From NCBI RefSeq assembly GCF_002291145.1, contig NZ_NTGE01000080.1:62001-126000 (forward strand): a DNA stretch of 64,000 nt, given 5' to 3'. Origin of the DNA: Streptomyces sp. SA15 (GTDB lineage Bacteria; Actinomycetota; Actinomycetes; Streptomycetales; Streptomycetaceae). Shown here piece after piece: positions 50,669 to 59,043 of the stretch. Within the stretch, counting starts at the first letter, position 1; each line of letters opens with the position of its first letter. A model generated the notes under the pieces. The model was not told the origin of the DNA, made no database searches, and was given only the letters and a program-made list of their open reading frames with translations. The position numbers and the translations under genes are program-made.

Positions 50669-51717
50669 GTTCCACCTCCGCACAGGTGAGCCCGGACCCA
50701 GTGCCGGCCGACTTCCTGATCGCCCACAAGCTGGCCGAACCCGGCGAAGCCCCACGCTGGACGCCGCTGGCCGGTGGCGTCTCGTCCGACCTGTGGCGAG
50801 TGGACCTGCCGGGACGCTCCCTCTGCGTCAAGCGCGCCCTGCCCAGGCTGAAGGTCGCGGCCGACTGGCAGGCACCGGTGTCGCGCAACGCCTACGAATG
50901 GGCGTGGATGCGGTTCGCGTCCCGGCACCGCCCGGACAGCGTGCCCGAACTGCTGGCCCACGATCCCGAGGCCGGCCTCTTCGCGATGGCGTTCCTGCCT
51001 CCCGAGCGGTACCCGATGTGGAAGGCGCAGCTGCTGGACGGCGAGGTGCGGGTGGCGACCGCGGCGGCCGTCGGAGAGCTGCTCGGCAACCTGCACGCGG
51101 CGAGCGCGGGCGACGCGGCACTCGCAGCGGAGTTCGCCACCGACGACAACTTCCACGCCCTGCGCATCGAGCCGTACCTGCTGGCCACCGCTGCCGCGCA
51201 CCCCGGTCTGAGTGACATCCTCAAGGGCCTCGCCGACCGCACGGCCACGACACACCTTGCTCTGGTACACGGTGACGTCAGCCCCAAGAACATCCTCGTC
51301 GGCCCGTCGGGGCCCGTGCTGCTGGACGCCGAGTGCGCCTGGTACGGAGATCCGGCCTTCGACTTGGCCTTCTGCGTCAACCATCTGCTCCTCAAGAGCC
51401 TGGTGGTGCCCGGGTGCCGAGCCGATCTCCAGCGGTCCGCCCGGGTGCTGGCCGAGGAGTACCTCCGGTGCGCCGACTGGGAGCCCCGGCCAGCCATCGA
51501 GGGGCGGGCCGCGTCACTGCTGCCGGCACTGCTGCTCGCGCGTGTGGACGGCAAGTCCCCGGTGGAGTACCTCACCGACGACCGGCACCGGTTGTTCGTA
51601 CGCACGGTGGCATCGGCCCTGCTGCGGGCGCCCGCCCCCACGATGGCGGACGTCCTGGACGCCTGGGCGACCGCGCTCCAGGCGCCGACCGAGCCCGGCA
51701 GCGGCCGGCCCGGCTGA
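50665..51717 (+). CDS. APH/choline-kinase-fold phosphotransferase
   Basis: A 350-residue protein. The N-lobe Lys is in LCVKRAL (about 56), the catalytic loop LVHGDVSPKNIL has Asp204, and the metal Asp221 is in LLDAECAWYGDPAFDLAF. The fold covers aminoglycoside, homoserine, choline and methylthioribose kinases. Linkage to a catabolic operon favours a small-molecule hydroxyl kinase over drug resistance. ATG 50665 overlaps the dehydrogenase stop (ATGA). Confidence 0.85.
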   Translation: MSSTSAQVSPDPVPADFLIAHKLAEPGEAPRWTPLAGGVSSDLWRVDLPGRSLCVKRALPRLKVAADWQAPVSRNAYEWAWMRFASRHRPDSVPELLAHDPEAGLFAMAFLPPERYPMWKAQLLDGEVRVATAAAVGELLGNLHAASAGDAALAAEFATDDNFHALRIEPYLLATAAAHPGLSDILKGLADRTATTHLALVHGDVSPKNILVGPSGPVLLDAECAWYGDPAFDLAFCVNHLLLKSLVVPGCRADLQRSARVLAEEYLRCADWEPRPAIEGRAASLLPALLLARVDGKSPVEYLTDDRHRLFVRTVASALLRAPAPTMADVLDAWATALQAPTEPGSGRPG

Positions 51718-51781
51718 CCCAACCGATTCGACGGGTCCGACAGACCTGGCGGATCCGACGGACCCGACCGAGGAGAGACGC

Positions 51782-52312
51782 ATGCGCAGAGTCGTCACCG
51801 GCCACGACGAGAACGGCAGGTCGGTCGTCATCAGCGACGGCCCCGTCCCGCGCAGCCGGGAGTTCACCAGTCTGCCGGGCTGGGTGTCCCGCCTGCCATG
51901 GGCCACCGACCCCGGCGAGCAGGTCAGCCGGACCGGGGAGGACCCCACACCGAAGGTCACCAGCCTGCTGCCGGCCCCCGGCGGCACGCGGTTCATCGTC
52001 CTGACCCTCCCGCCGGAGAGCGCGATGGCCGACCCGGCGTTCGACCCCGTCGCCTTCGACCGGGAGCAGCGGGCCGACTCGCCCGGCATCGCCGACCTCA
52101 TGGAGCCCGACGGCATGCATACGACGCCGACCGTGGACTACGGCATCGTGCTGCAGGGCGAGATCGTCCTCGAACTCGACGACGGCCTGTGCACCCGTCT
52201 CTCGGCAGGGGACATCGTGATCCAGAACGGCACCCGCCACGCCTGGCGCAACCGCGGCGACCAACCGGTCACGGTGGCCTTCGTCCTCGTCGGCGCGGAG
52301 CGCGACGGCTGA
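51782..52312 (+). CDS. Cupin-domain protein
   Basis: A 176-residue protein. The N-terminal half is unassigned. The C-terminal cupin has VDYGIVLQGEIVLELDDG (motif 1, lacking the usual His pair) and GDIVIQNGTRHAWRNRG (motif 2 with His). Cupins of this type act as isomerases, dioxygenases or ligand-binding proteins. ATG 51782 with GAGGAGAG upstream; 64 bases after the kinase, same operon. Confidence 0.82.
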   Translation: MRRVVTGHDENGRSVVISDGPVPRSREFTSLPGWVSRLPWATDPGEQVSRTGEDPTPKVTSLLPAPGGTRFIVLTLPPESAMADPAFDPVAFDREQRADSPGIADLMEPDGMHTTPTVDYGIVLQGEIVLELDDGLCTRLSAGDIVIQNGTRHAWRNRGDQPVTVAFVLVGAERDG

Positions 52313-52728
52313 CGGCACCGGAGCCGCCGACGACGTGTCGGTCGGTTCACGGACCTTGGGCTCCGCCGGCCCGACGTCGGCCCGACGCCGGCCCGGGCGA
52401 GCAGGGCGTGGCGGCAGCGGTGGGAGGGCGTTCTCGGTGAACGTGGGCAACAACGGACCCTGCCTGGCCATGAGTTGGTCCTACGACAGCAAACGGCCGG
52501 TGCCTTTGGGCACCGGGCTTCGGGACCGTGAGCGCTGGAGCGGGGCTTGGCGGTGGCCGCCGAACGGCGCCGGCGCGTCCGCGGGTTGCCGACATCCTGT
52601 GGGCCTTGATCCACGACCGCCGCCTGGTCTGCCGCTCCAGCAGGGGGACGATTCGGCGGCGAGACAGACGGCGGAATCGGTCCCCCTGTCGGCACGGCGC
52701 GGTCTTCCCAGCGCGGTGTCTTACCCGG
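52313..52728. other. Gene-free stretch after cupin gene
   Basis: 416 bases. Plus-strand frames at 52440-52560 have coding-like composition but no start with ribosome site or family match. Could hold a decayed gene. Confidence 0.35.
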
Positions 52729-52995
52729 CTAAATGCAGATGATGAGGAAGCAACCTCCCTTGTGGCCGTGGCCGTGGCCGTGGCCGTGGCCGTGGTCGTG
52801 ATCGTGGCCGTGGTGGTGGTCGTGATCGTGGCCGTCGGCCCGGCTCGACTGGGCAGCCATGGCCTTTGCGGCGGGTGCCGCGGCCGCGGCGGAGGCTGCC
52901 GTCGTCGGCGCTGCCGCGAGAGCAAGGGCCAGGGCGGCGCCGACCGCGAATCGTCGGGAAACGGACTTCTTGGGCGCTATCTGTGTGGTGTTCAT
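52729..52995 (-). CDS. Secreted His/Asp/Gly-rich peptide with Cys-containing hydrophobic C-terminus
   Basis: An 88-residue protein. The signal peptide (about 1-31, Ala-rich) is followed by an Ala linker, then a His-rich run (about 54-78) made of HD and HG pairs. It ends KGGCFLIICI with two Cys. After export it would be a metal-binding peptide (Zn, Cu or Ni) with a hydrophobic tail. ATG 52995 is preceded by GGTGG 7 bases upstream; the frame above (to 53085) lacks signals. The His run is encoded by GGCCGT-type repeats, which could expand or contract. No family recognised. Confidence 0.65.
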   Translation of the reverse strand: MNTTQIAPKKSVSRRFAVGAALALALAAAPTTAASAAAAAPAAKAMAAQSSRADGHDHDHHHGHDHDHGHGHGHGHGHKGGCFLIICI

Positions 52996-53601
52996 GAAGC
53001 CACCATGCACGCCTTGATGACCAATTTCGCGCTGAGAGCGGCTTATCGGGCGAACCGCGCACGAGGCCCTGGTGCAGTGGGCCAATGACCATCCCGATGA
53101 GCCGACGGCCGGCTCGCCTCACGCCGCGGTCGACGCCACAGTGCTGAACACCCCCGGCCGCGATCCGCGCCATTTCCCCCCAACGCTCCGCAGTCGGTCA
53201 GCCGCCGCTCAGGCGCCTTCCGCGCCCCGTCAACTGCCAGGCGCTGCAAGGGTCCTCCCGCCGCACCGCCGCACCGCCTCCCGCCAAGCGCCGTTCCAGG
53301 GGCCGGATCGCCACGCTCGCCAATGAGGGCCAGGCAGGCCACGACCACCCATGGCAGCACCGGTTCATGCCGTACAGGACGCCGTACAGGCCGGGCATCA
53401 CCATGTCCGCCGTCGCGAACGAGTACTGGAACGCCGCCAGATGGGTCCATCGCACCCCCTCCGGCCTCCGCGGAGAGCGCGTTCGAGGCCGGCCCGTGCA
53501 GCATCTCCGCCGTCGCGGCGGCCACGCACCCCCGCCTGGCCGACCGGCACGAGCTGCGCCGCCGCATCCCAGACCTGACGAAACCGCCCAGCAGCCGCCG
53601 G
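52996..53601. other. Gene-free, possibly degenerate stretch
   Basis: 606 bases with no intact gene. The minus strand at 53330-53455 reads LAAFQYSFATADMVMPGLYG, protein-like but with frame breaks on both sides, so a decayed membrane-protein gene is possible. Confidence 0.35.
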
Positions 53602-54504
53602 TCAGGGAGGCGCGGGGGCCGTACGGCCACCCGTGACGCGAAGAAGGTCCAGTTTCCCCGCGTCGCTGCCTCCGGCCGCTGCCGTGTAGGTGACCATGCG
53701 CAGGTCGGCGCCGGGGACGATGAGGACATCGCAGTCGAGCAGGATGTCGCCGATTTCCGGATGCCGGATCGTCTTCCGGTCGGTCGTGTGCTGGGCGGCG
53801 GCCGTCTCAGTGGCCCAGAGGTGAGCAAAGGCGCCGGATATTTCTCGCAGTTCTCGCACGAGACGATCGAGCTGGACGTCTGCGGGGTAGCGCGAGGCGG
53901 CGTCCTTGAGGTCGGCGACGATCGACGCCTCGAAGGCGCCTTGTCCTTTCTCGGACCGGACGGGAAGCATCGCGGCGTGGGCGGCGCCGTTGCCGAAGAG
54001 CGCACGGGCGAGGTTCCGTTCGGTGGCCGGGACGACGGCGGCGTCGCCGAGCAGGGCGCTCCACATGGTGTTCCACCACACCAGCGTCCAGTCGGCGGTG
54101 AACACTCCTATCGGGACGTCGCCAAGGCGCGCGGCGAGCCGTTGGATCCCCGCGGGAACATGGGTGCTGACCGTCCCGTCCTGGGGCGGCAGGAGCCCAG
54201 CGCTGCGGTACAACTGGTCGCGCTCGGCGCGGGAGAGCTGAAGAGCCCGGGCGAGTGCGCCGGCGACCTGGGCCGAGGGATTCTTCGCCCGTCTCTGCTC
54301 CAGGCGCAGGACGTAGTCGACGGAGAGCCCGGCCAACTGCGCCAGTTCCTCGCGGCGCAGTCCCGGGGCACGACGGCCGTCCGTCACGGTGAAACCGGCG
54401 TCGGCCGGGGAGAGGCGGTCCCGCCAGGCGCGCAGAAGCGCGGCGAAATCCGAGCGGGAGTCCGAGCGGGAGCCGGAGCGGGAGTCCGAGCGGGAGGATG
54501 CCAT
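53602..54504 (-). CDS. XRE-family regulator with MltR/MmyB-like ligand-binding domain
   Basis: A 300-residue protein. The N-terminus is a Ser/Arg/Asp repeat (SRSDSRSGSRSDSRSD, about 4-19) from short DNA repeats. The HTH follows: RRAPGLRREELAQLAGLSVDYVLRLE, and the PAS-like ligand domain has ADWTLVWWNTMWSALLGD and RHPEIGDILLDCDVLIV. Divergent from a short-chain dehydrogenase (153 bases), a common arrangement in which the regulator represses the enzyme. ATG 54504 is the best start; the region upstream lacks a ribosome site. Confidence 0.87.
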   Translation of the reverse strand: MASSRSDSRSGSRSDSRSDFAALLRAWRDRLSPADAGFTVTDGRRAPGLRREELAQLAGLSVDYVLRLEQRRAKNPSAQVAGALARALQLSRAERDQLYRSAGLLPPQDGTVSTHVPAGIQRLAARLGDVPIGVFTADWTLVWWNTMWSALLGDAAVVPATERNLARALFGNGAAHAAMLPVRSEKGQGAFEASIVADLKDAASRYPADVQLDRLVRELREISGAFAHLWATETAAAQHTTDRKTIRHPEIGDILLDCDVLIVPGADLRMVTYTAAAGGSDAGKLDLLRVTGGRTAPAPP

Positions 54505-54656
54505 GGGTTCATTCTCGCCGCGCGGCGCCGCATCAGCCTGGGTACTGCCAGTCCTAGTGACGGGGACGGCACTGGTTGGCGTCGGCGCAAGCGGCGAGCG
54601 TGGAGATGTGCCCATGCCGGGCGCCATCGGTTGACCAGTTGAGTTGAGGAGTCCCC

Positions 54657-55637
54657 ATGGGGCACACCATCGTGATGACGGGCGCGAGCCGCGGGATCGG
54701 CCGCGTCGCCGCAGAGCAGATCCTGCGCCAGTCGCCGGACGTGCACCTGCTCGTCGTAGCCCGCGGATCGTCCGGCGCACAGCTCGCAGCGGAACTCGCC
54801 ACGGACGGGCACACGGTGTCGTACGTCGCGGCGGACCTCGGCTCGCTTCAAAGCGTCCGCTCGGCCGCCACCGAGATCCGCGACCGGCTGGAGCGCGGTG
54901 ATCTGCCGCCGCTGCGCGGCTTCGTGGGCAACGCGGGCATTCAGTACACGAACGCGCTCACGGAAGGCCCCGACGGGTTCGAGTCCACCTTCACGGTCAA
55001 CGTGCTCGCCAACCACCTGTTCGTCCGTATGCTCCGGGACCGCTTCGCCGCTCCCGCCCGGATCCTGATCACCACCAGTGACACCCACTTCGGCGACTTC
55101 AAGCACAACATGGGCATGGTGCCCGGCCCGGCCTGGAAGTCCCCGGACGTCCTGGCCCACACCGCCGCCTTCCCCAGGCCGGACACCGCGGCCGCCGGGC
55201 GCACCGCGTACTCGACGAGCAAGCTGGCCGCCATCTACCTCGTGCACGAGTACACGCGCCGCCTGCCGGCCGGGATCGACGCCGTCGCCTACAACTCGGG
55301 CTTCGTCCCCGGCACCGGCCTCGCTCGCAACGCAGGACCCGTCTCCCGGTTCGCGATGCGCCACATCCTGCCGCTGATGACCCTCACCCCGTTCGCCACC
55401 AGCCGCAACGCCGCGGGCCGCTACCTCGCCGACGTCGTCCTCGGCACGACCAAGGCACCGACCGGCTCCTACGTCGACCGCGGCCGCGCGGCCCGATCGT
55501 CGCAGGAGTCCTACGACCCGCAGCGCGAGCGTGAACTCTGGGATGCCGCCGAACGGTTCACCTCGGCGTACGTGGGCAGGGCGGATGGGCTATCAGGTGA
55601 TGTGAGGAGCGGTTCCTCCCGACAGACCGAGCAGTGA
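54657..55637 (+). CDS. Short-chain dehydrogenase/reductase, protochlorophyllide-reductase-like
   Basis: A 326-residue protein. The cofactor motif TGASRGIG (8-15), NAG (about 92-94), and active-site Tyr-Lys in YSTSKLA (about 185) are present. The C-terminal extension of about 50 residues and the PGTGLARNAG loop fit the long light-independent POR/retinol-dehydrogenase-like group. ATG 54657 with GAGGAG upstream. Likely controlled by the divergent XRE gene. Confidence 0.87.
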   Translation: MGHTIVMTGASRGIGRVAAEQILRQSPDVHLLVVARGSSGAQLAAELATDGHTVSYVAADLGSLQSVRSAATEIRDRLERGDLPPLRGFVGNAGIQYTNALTEGPDGFESTFTVNVLANHLFVRMLRDRFAAPARILITTSDTHFGDFKHNMGMVPGPAWKSPDVLAHTAAFPRPDTAAAGRTAYSTSKLAAIYLVHEYTRRLPAGIDAVAYNSGFVPGTGLARNAGPVSRFAMRHILPLMTLTPFATSRNAAGRYLADVVLGTTKAPTGSYVDRGRAARSSQESYDPQRERELWDAAERFTSAYVGRADGLSGDVRSGSSRQTEQ

Positions 55638-56238
55638 TAGACCCCCGGCTCAGCCGGTTACGGCTTCGGCGCGAGCGTCACCGCCTCCGGCCACAGCCAC
55701 GGGTTCACTCTGCTCTGCCCCGCCGCGGCACCGGCCGCGCTGCTCGTCCCGGTCCAGGGAGTGCGACGCGACACTACGCGCACCGAGCCGTACGTAGTCA
55801 CGCAGAGCGCGCGCTGACGCGAACGCGAGGGCGATGACATGTGGTCGGCGAGGGCCTTCACTGCTCGTCGACGGCCTGGTGGCTCGTCGGAGCCGCTCAG
55901 GTTCCGGTTCGCGCCGGACGCCGCCAAACTCCCCGGGATCGCGAGCAGTTCGGCGCTGCGGCTGCCCGGTTCGGCGTGGAAGACCTTGAGGATCAGACCC
56001 CGTCCGTGCCGACGATGGCCGGTGTGCTGGAGTACTCTCAGCGCCGCCTGGCCGCTGATCAGCCATGTGATCGAGATGCTCGCCCGGCAGGTGCCGAACT
56101 GGCACGACGGCTGCGGCCGCAGCCACTCCCGCTTGTTCTGGGGGTTCCGGCCGTACCTGGTCACCACTGCCGCAGACATGCCTGTCACCTGGTGCCCCCT
56201 GTGCGCTGCCGCTGTGGCGCGCCGTTTAGGGTGCGGGC
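55638..56238. other. Gene-free stretch between two SDR genes
   Basis: 601 bases. No intact gene. The plus-strand frame at about 55645-55815 (ending VVTQSAR) and minus-strand frames have coding-like composition but no start or family, consistent with a decayed gene. Confidence 0.35.
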
Positions 56239-57018
56239 ATGACCTCCCAGACCTACCTTTCCGAACTCTTCTCGCTGGACGGCCGGGTTGCCGTGGTGAC
56301 GGGCGGCAGTTCCGGGATCGGCCGAGCCATCGCCGGGGCCCTCGCGCGAGCCGGTGCGAGCGTTGTGGTCGTGGCGCGCGGGGAGAAGGAACTGGCCGCC
56401 ACGGTCGATGAGTTGTCGGCGGACGGCTGCCGGGCGGCCTGGGTGAGCGCCGACCTGCGCACCCGCGATGGGGTGCGTGCGGCGGCGGAGAAGGCGGCCG
56501 AGGTGTTCGGGGAACCGGACATCCTCGTGAACAGCGCCGGGGTCAACCTGCGGCCGCCGATGGGCGAGTTGGGCGAGGAGGTGTGGGACACCACGATGGC
56601 GGTGAACCTGGACGCGCCCTATCTGCTGGGCCAGCGGTTCGGGCCCGGCATGGCCGCCCGGGGTTTCGGGCGGATCCTCCACATCACCTCCCAGCAGGCG
56701 CATCGGGCGTTCGTCCAGAGCGGTGCCTACGGGGTCTCCAAGGGCGCGTTGGAATCGCTGGCTCGCTCACAGGCCGAGGCGTGGTCGCCGCATGGCGTCA
56801 CCTGCAACACGCTGGTGCCGGGCTTTGTGATGACCCCGCTCAACGCGCGGTTGTCGTCCGATCCGGAGAAGGTGGCAGCGCTGGCCGCGCGCACGCTGGT
56901 CGGGCGCAACGGTCTGGCCGAGGACTTCGCGGGTGCAGTGGTGTTCCTGGCGAGCCGCGCTTCCGCGTACGTCACAGGGCAGGCGATCTTCGTCGACGGC
57001 GGGTTTTCCGTTCACTAG
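56239..57018 (+). CDS. Short-chain dehydrogenase/reductase (gluconate 5-dehydrogenase-like)
   Basis: A 259-residue classical SDR. TGGSSGIG (21-28), NSAGV (about 95), catalytic Ser in HITSQQAH and YGVSK (Tyr about 159, Lys about 163), and the C-terminal ASAYVTGQAIFVDGG are present. An NAD(P)H oxidoreductase for a sugar acid, steroid or ketone; the substrate is not readable. The start has only a weak GGGTG upstream. Confidence 0.88.
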   Translation: MTSQTYLSELFSLDGRVAVVTGGSSGIGRAIAGALARAGASVVVVARGEKELAATVDELSADGCRAAWVSADLRTRDGVRAAAEKAAEVFGEPDILVNSAGVNLRPPMGELGEEVWDTTMAVNLDAPYLLGQRFGPGMAARGFGRILHITSQQAHRAFVQSGAYGVSKGALESLARSQAEAWSPHGVTCNTLVPGFVMTPLNARLSSDPEKVAALAARTLVGRNGLAEDFAGAVVFLASRASAYVTGQAIFVDGGFSVH

Positions 57019-57416
57019 CCCAACACCGCCTGAAGACCGAGCCGGTGGCGGAGCGCGAGTAGGGCGTGCCTGCCGGGTGAAGTGTGGGTCGGGCATCCCG
57101 TGCGTACGAAGTCCCGATACGGGTCCCGAGTCATGCTTGCGTTCGTCCACCGCCCTCGGAGGACCGCCGTAACCTCAGCCTCCAGTGGATCCCTCGGCTT
57201 CCTGGCCGATACCGATCACGAGTTGCCGGTGTGTGCGGGCCATGTCCGTCAGATCGGCAACTCGGCCAGCCATTCTGGTCCGTCCTCGGCGGGTTCGCCC
57301 AGCGCGCGGGTGATGGCACGGGAGAAGCCGCGGAATACAGGCCGGCGAACAGCGGCAGACCCCCAAGTCCTCGTCGTCGATCGGGCGCACGCTGCGGGCG
57401 GCTGGCGCCTGCGGCT
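57019..57416. other. Gene-free stretch downstream of SDR
   Basis: 398 bases. The minus strand contains a protein-like segment with a stop (RALGEPAEDGPEWLAELPI, around 57244-57300), suggesting a small decayed gene. No repeat or RNA seen. Confidence 0.35.
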
Positions 57417-58094
57417 TTACTCCCCGTCCATCCATCGAGGTACTGCCCAGGCCAGCACGTATCCGAAGCCGTTGAGGGCCCAGTGCAGTGCCGCAGGCGC
57501 TACCAGACTTCCGGACCGGCGCCGCAGTTCGCACAGGGCGACACCGGCGGCGGTCGTGGCGACCACGGCAGCTGCGACCGCCGGTCCGGTGCCGAGGACG
57601 GCTGCTGCCGCGTTGGCGCGGGGCAGCCCGCGAGAGGGAAGCACATGCCAGAGCCCGAACAGCAGCGACGACACAGCAGTGGCCCAGGCAGCACCGCGCC
57701 GACGCCGGACCATGGCCCACAGGACACCGCGGAAGGCGATCTCCTCCAGCAGCACGGTGCCGAACGGCACCCGGATCACCAGCCGCCACAGCAGCTGCCC
57801 CATGGTCAGCCCCGCGGCGCGCTCATCCTGGAACGCCTCCCTGGTGGCCGGCAGAGCAAGCCCGACCAGGAAGACGACAAGGACGGCGCCGACGAGGACC
57901 GATGCCCACCGCAGCCCCCGGCGCAGGGAAGCCGCATCGAGCCCTAGATCGGCGCGGGAGAGACCGTCCCACCGTGCGATGAGCAGCAGCGCGGCAGCTC
58001 CGGCCACGCACGTGGGTACGTAGGCGCCGGGCGCGAGCCAATTGTTGAGCAGGTTCGCGCCGACCAGGACGGCGAGGACACAGAGCATCCGCAT
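57417..58094 (-). CDS. CPBP-family intramembrane metalloprotease
   Basis: A 225-residue membrane protein with about six helices. The active-site motif is EEIAFRG (117-123), the second motif GLWH gives His150, and the third is ALHWALN near 210. CPBP (Abi/CAAX-protease-like) enzymes cleave within membranes and some give bacteriocin immunity. ATG 58094 directly opens the first helix; the frame to 58427 has no signals. Confidence 0.88.
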   Translation of the reverse strand: MRMLCVLAVLVGANLLNNWLAPGAYVPTCVAGAAALLLIARWDGLSRADLGLDAASLRRGLRWASVLVGAVLVVFLVGLALPATREAFQDERAAGLTMGQLLWRLVIRVPFGTVLLEEIAFRGVLWAMVRRRRGAAWATAVSSLLFGLWHVLPSRGLPRANAAAAVLGTGPAVAAAVVATTAAGVALCELRRRSGSLVAPAALHWALNGFGYVLAWAVPRWMDGE

Positions 58095-58276
58095 GGTGTC
58101 ACCAGCATCCCGCGTCCGCCCACGAGCCGGGCATGGAACGGACCGATTCGGATGTATCGGGATGATGTGCCGGGCTTTCCGCCTCCTGAACGCCCACTCG
58201 GTCGGGCGTGCCGAGGAACGACGGAGGAGACGGAGGATGCGACCGCGCAAATGACACGCGTGCTCTTCCGCCGAGG

Positions 58277-58861
58277 CTACGCGGGCGCCTGTCCAGGGCC
58301 AGGGAGCGGTTCCAGCTTGGTCACCTCGTACTCGATCCGGACCTCGTCGGCCACCTTCAATGCGCCCATGAAGGCGCTGTACGGCTTGATGCCCCAGGTG
58401 GATTGGGTGAGGCTCGCCCAGCCGCACACCGTGCCGTCCCCATCGCTGCCTCCGTGCACGGTCACCGGGTGGGTCGTGCCCTTGATGGTGAGGTCCCCGG
58501 TGATCTCGAAGGAATCTGGCGTTCCGGTGATGCTGGTGGAGCGAAAGGTGATGGTGGGGTGCTCGGCGGTGTGCAGCAGTGCCTCGCTCCCCAGTGTCCG
58601 TTGGATCTCGGCCCGGTCGGCGTCGGTGAGTGGCTTGAGCCCTCCGGTCCCCTCCCGGACGGTCAGCGATCCGGTCTCGACCGTCACGGTCACCGACGAC
58701 TTCGCGGGGTCGCTCGCGACGACCACCGCGCTGCCGGACCAGCGGGTGGCCTCGATCGTGAGGTCGTGCCCCGCCTTCCGGCCGAGTCCGGCGCGGCTGG
58801 TCCTGATCCTCAGACGGCCGACCGAAGGGCCGAAGCCGTACGATCCATCACTTACTGTCAT
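58277..58861 (-). CDS. YceI-like lipocalin-fold protein
   Basis: A 194-residue protein. YGFGPSVGRLRIRTSRAGLG, KAGHDLTIEATRWSG, TITFRSTSITGTPDSFEITG, DLTIKGTTHPVTV and the final VADEVRIEYEVTKLEP are the YceI fold, which binds polyisoprenoids or fatty amides. No signal peptide, so cytoplasmic. ATG 58861 overlaps a small direct repeat (CTTACTGTCAT/TCTTACTGTAT, 58850-58880) that may be an operator. Confidence 0.85.
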   Translation of the reverse strand: MTVSDGSYGFGPSVGRLRIRTSRAGLGRKAGHDLTIEATRWSGSAVVVASDPAKSSVTVTVETGSLTVREGTGGLKPLTDADRAEIQRTLGSEALLHTAEHPTITFRSTSITGTPDSFEITGDLTIKGTTHPVTVHGGSDGDGTVCGWASLTQSTWGIKPYSAFMGALKVADEVRIEYEVTKLEPLPGPGQAPA

Positions 58862-59011
58862 AGATCTTACTGTATGTGATGTAAGGGGCTTTCGGTGAGC
58901 CGGCCGCTCCGCGCGTCCCACGGTGACGATGTGCCGTTCGGTGTCAGCCGTGCTACGAGACGGTCGCCGTCCGGCTCGGGCGGCCCGGCCGGGCCAGTTC
59001 GGCGTGGCTGA

Positions 59012-59035
59012 GCCCCCCGCACCCCTCCGGGGGGC
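59012..59035 (-). terminator. Terminator after formyltransferase gene
   Basis: GCCCCCC (59012-59018) and GGGGGGC (59029-59035) flank a 10-base loop, 9 bases beyond the cchA stop. Confidence 0.65.
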
Positions 59036-59043
59036 GACGAAAC

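Noticed and set aside
50665-51717. Aminoglycoside-resistance kinase
   Set aside because: Fold alone does not show drug specificity, and the operon context is catabolic; called a phosphotransferase of unknown substrate.
52740-52830. GGCCGT/GGTCGT repeats as a possible CRISPR or satellite
   Set aside because: They encode the His-rich run of a plausible secreted peptide and have no spacers.
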